64,000 nucleotides of DNA. Origin: CAZHCA01 sp964530825. GTDB taxonomy: Bacteria; Bacteroidota; Bacteroidia; Chitinophagales; Saprospiraceae. Of the stretch, positions 61,673 to 64,000 are shown one piece after another (the first letter of the stretch is position 1; each line of letters opens with the position of its first letter). Location: positions 1 through 64,000 of the forward strand of contig CAZHCA010000014.1 of NCBI GenBank assembly GCA_964530825.1. Direction: 5' to 3'. Position numbers and translations under genes: made by a program. The notes under the pieces are model-generated. The model did no database searches, was not told where the DNA came from, and saw nothing but the letters and a program-made list of their open reading frames with translations.

Positions 61673-64000
61673 CTATTTTACGATCTCAATTTTCTTATTG
61701 ATCACGCCGGTATCGGTATTTACCGACAGGATATAAACCCCAGTAGGCATGTTGCTCACGTTAAGGCGCGTCTCCCGGGCTTCCACCTGACGTACATCCA
61801 GCATTTGTTGCCCGGTCAAGTTGTACAGCGTAGCGTCTTGAATATGCTGTCCACCGTTTAGGTATAGATTCAAATAATCAGCGGTTGGGTTAGGGAAGAC
61901 CTTCAGCTTAAGCGGATCGTTCAGTTCTTCCAGAGTCGGTTCGTTATTGAGCTGGATGATCAACTGCGTTGGTTTTACCCGAACACCAAAATTTTGGCCG
62001 CCACTAGTACCGACGATAGCCTCATTACCACCCAACGGGATCGCGATTTGCTGAGGACCATCGTCACCGCCCGGGATGAAGCCATTGATATCATCTGAGA
62101 TGACAAACCGGGCTGTAGCTACCTTACCACGTCCATTTATGGCAATGCCGTTGGTGCGGGTAAAGCCCACTTCTACCTCACCGTCCAGATTATTGCGTGT
62201 CATATGCAGTACGGGCGAGCCATAAGTAAGCCAGGAGTTGGCATCAAATTTCACTTCCACCGTTTCCGGCACGAAGACCTCTGGATTATACTCGAAGGGA
62301 AAAGTGAATCCGTAGATATCGAGTAGGGCTTCCGTTTCACTGCCCATGATGATATCCAGTTCCACCATATCGCCGGGTTCTACGAAAATATCCCCCTGGA
62401 GAGTGATTTCGTAATCGTAGCGCGGCACTTTCACGGCTGCCAGCGAGTGCGTATTTCCATAAAATTTACGGATGGCTAGGGTATCCAGGGCGGTAATCAC
62501 TGAATCGCCGTTGGTGTCGGCGTATTTCAGTCCGGCCAACTGTTGGCCGGACTGCGGATTGACCCAATCATCACCGTACTGGCCATACCACAATTCCAGG
62601 GTAGCTTCATCACGTGGCGTACCTACTTCGCCCATATAAAGTCCGAGTGGCAGTATATCCGCCATGTTGACGATACCGTCCATATTAGTATCTCCAGCCC
62701 AGATACAATCATCGAAGCACAAAGGTTCTTGACCATCTCCAATATCCAGGATATCCACTTCTACCTTCAAGTCCATTTGGTACTGGCAACGGCCTGTAGT
62801 ATAATTGGGAATGCAGTAGGTCAATTCAAATTCATCAGTACCACTACTGATAGATTGGTCAGGAAGATACAGCAGGATATTAAATCCAGAAATATTTCGA
62901 CCATATATAGTTGTATCTCGGAAGCCTTCCAGAAAAACGACTTCCCCCAATTTGGGTTGTGCGTTTACTTCAAAATTGAAATTGGAGATGGGTACACCAT
63001 AACCAATCACCAAAGGGGTTATTTTGGGAGTACTCATCCTGAATTTAGTAGAAACCGGTTCGAAGTTACTCACGTAGACGAAAACGGTGCCCGTCTCGGG
63101 CTCACCAGCACAACCTGGAGGGAAAGCCCGGTAGGTAAACACATCTACCCCTTGAAATCCAGGGGGTGCACTGTAGGTGAACCAACCTGAACCATTAGAC
63201 TCTACAGTACCGAACTGGGGCTGACTGGTCTGGGTAACACAACCGGCCTGCGCCCCGTATAGGTCGTTATCCAAAACATTAAACTCCCAGAAATCGCCTG
63301 GGGTCAAAAACACCTCGTCGTCTTCAACGAAGGTATTGCGCTGGATGTCGATTACATTCACGACCACTGCTTTTGCGGCTCCCATATAGTCGAAGGCCAT
63401 GAAATCTTGCCCTACAAAGTCCGGATCGGGAGTATACATTGGCAAGCTGCCGGAATCATCAAAATCACCATTTTCGGGACCCTGTTCCAGCGTATAAGCT
63501 TCAGGCGCATAGATAGGTATGGCCGTATTTTTTTCGGTAAAAACCTGGATGGTATCGGAGTTCATCGCTTGCTCGCCCAGCACCGAGATACTTACCGTGC
63601 CCTGATCACAACTGCCAAGGGAATCGCAGACTACGTAGCTAAAATAGGTGAGCCCCTCGAAGCCAGGAGCAGGAACGAAGGAGATCATCTGTGTTCCCGG
63701 GTCGATGCTTACATCGCCCGAGTTGGCGAGCGGTACTCGCTGAATTTCGATGAATCCACTACTGCTGAAGTCATTGGCCAGCACGTCCAGGTCGATAGGC
63801 TGATCTACTGCAGTGGAGGCAAAATCGGGTCGCGCTTCTACTTTTGATGGAATTACGTTAATTTTATAGGCAATGATCTCTCGACAGCAAGGGGCAGTAG
63901 ATACTTCGAGGCGGAACTCGTCTTCGCCGATAAAGAATGGATTGGGAGTATACGTTACGGAATGGCTATATTTTTTGTCAATTTTCCCTACACTAACGGG
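61673..64000 (-). CDS. large T9SS-exported protein with Ig/cadherin-like, dockerin-like and cohesin-like segments (5' end beyond window)
   Basis: The frame is open to the last base of the window with no stop, so at least 775 residues are seen and the start lies outside. Visible order: repeated beta-sandwich modules of the Ig/cadherin type (ARPDFASTAVDQPIDLDVLA with VPAPGFEGLTYFSYVVCDS; then VFVEDDEVF-like and GVDVFTYRAFPPGCAG modules), a dockerin-like pair of calcium loops (GDTNMDGIVNMADILPLGLY and ADTNGDSVITALDTLAIRKF), a cohesin-like segment (VEPGDMVELDIIMGSE, FEYNPEVFVPETVEV), and a C-terminal T9SS sorting domain (LKVFPNPTADYLNLYL to NKKIEIVK). A surface or matrix protein. Confidence 0.88.
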   Translation of the reverse strand, partial: PVSVGKIDKKYSHSVTYTPNPFFIGEDEFRLEVSTAPCCREIIAYKINVIPSKVEARPDFASTAVDQPIDLDVLANDFSSSGFIEIQRVPLANSGDVSIDPGTQMISFVPAPGFEGLTYFSYVVCDSLGSCDQGTVSISVLGEQAMNSDTIQVFTEKNTAIPIYAPEAYTLEQGPENGDFDDSGSLPMYTPDPDFVGQDFMAFDYMGAAKAVVVNVIDIQRNTFVEDDEVFLTPGDFWEFNVLDNDLYGAQAGCVTQTSQPQFGTVESNGSGWFTYSAPPGFQGVDVFTYRAFPPGCAGEPETGTVFVYVSNFEPVSTKFRMSTPKITPLVIGYGVPISNFNFEVNAQPKLGEVVFLEGFRDTTIYGRNISGFNILLYLPDQSISSGTDEFELTYCIPNYTTGRCQYQMDLKVEVDILDIGDGQEPLCFDDCIWAGDTNMDGIVNMADILPLGLYMGEVGTPRDEATLELWYGQYGDDWVNPQSGQQLAGLKYADTNGDSVITALDTLAIRKFYGNTHSLAAVKVPRYDYEITLQGDIFVEPGDMVELDIIMGSETEALLDIYGFTFPFEYNPEVFVPETVEVKFDANSWLTYGSPVLHMTRNNLDGEVEVGFTRTNGIAINGRGKVATARFVISDDINGFIPGGDDGPQQIAIPLGGNEAIVGTSGGQNFGVRVKPTQLIIQLNNEPTLEELNDPLKLKVFPNPTADYLNLYLNGGQHIQDATLYNLTGQQMLDVRQVEARETRLNVSNMPTGVYILSVNTDTGVINKKIEIVK

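Overview
This window looks like chromosomal DNA from a free-living member of the Bacteroidota, most likely a Saprospiria/Lewinella-like organism; that placement is inferred from gene content, not from a marker comparison. Supporting signs are two secreted proteins with type IX secretion (T9SS) C-terminal sorting tails, a CarboxypepD_reg-like plus outer-membrane-barrel TonB receptor, a TamL-type lipoprotein barrel, a LytS/LytTR two-component pair, -7 promoter boxes of the TAnnTTTG type, near absence of Shine-Dalgarno sequences, and many short LxxC lipoproteins. Base composition is close to 50 percent GC, except for a visibly AT-richer patch at about 13.3-15.8 kb.

Layout. 0-9 kb: a remnant of a Spy/LTxxQ-type gene, a membrane-anchored subtilase, trxB, an NmrA-type oxidoreductase facing a long-chain acyl-CoA synthetase, an ECF sigma factor with a 72-residue partner and a ClpP, and class II fructose-bisphosphate aldolase. 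9-16.4 kb: an NlpE/META lipoprotein, an SdpI-like membrane protein, a TonB-type receptor, the AT-rich patch with an unrecognised HTH protein, and an F420-reductase-like dehydrogenase. 16.8-23.3 kb: an HxlR regulator, dnaG, a complete TRAP transporter (dctQ-dctM-dctP on the minus strand) and a glucosaminidase. 23.4-31.9 kb: GlcNAc kinase overlapping pfkA, cutA, prfB with its programmed +1 frameshift site, a double FKBP lipoprotein, an NrnA-like phosphoesterase, ndk, a Tyr/Gly-rich lipoprotein and an HdeD-like protein behind a structured leader. 31.9-45.5 kb: a PgpH-like HD phosphodiesterase, PduO-type adenosyltransferase, a LolD-like ATPase, gatC, a deoxynucleoside kinase, a YggS-type PLP protein, chrA, a T9SS FG-GAP protein, an NhaC-type antiporter, cytochrome oxidase subunit III, a DUF2256 mini-protein and a zinc-ribbon protein. 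45.7-61 kb: purL, a TlpA-like lipoprotein, a SpoU methyltransferase, TamL, nth, purM, an M23 peptidase, YqgE, fabD, folE, the LytS/LytTR pair and a fructosamine kinase. 61.0-61.67 kb: a gene-free stretch with three copies of a box-plus-hairpin unit. 61.67-64 kb: the 3' part of a large T9SS protein with dockerin-like and cohesin-like segments, cut by the window edge.

Most of this is core metabolism and envelope maintenance. Genes are packed tightly, with several convergent 3' overlaps (NmrA/acyl-CoA synthetase, pfkA/membrane protein, nhaC/coxIII, tamL/nth). I see no rRNA, tRNA, CRISPR array, insertion sequence, integrase or phage gene. The items I would examine first are the tandem box-hairpin units at 61.0-61.55 kb, the structured leader before the HdeD gene, the unrecognised HTH protein in the AT-rich patch, the possible small RNA next to dctP, and the strong SD-like sequence at the prfB frameshift site.
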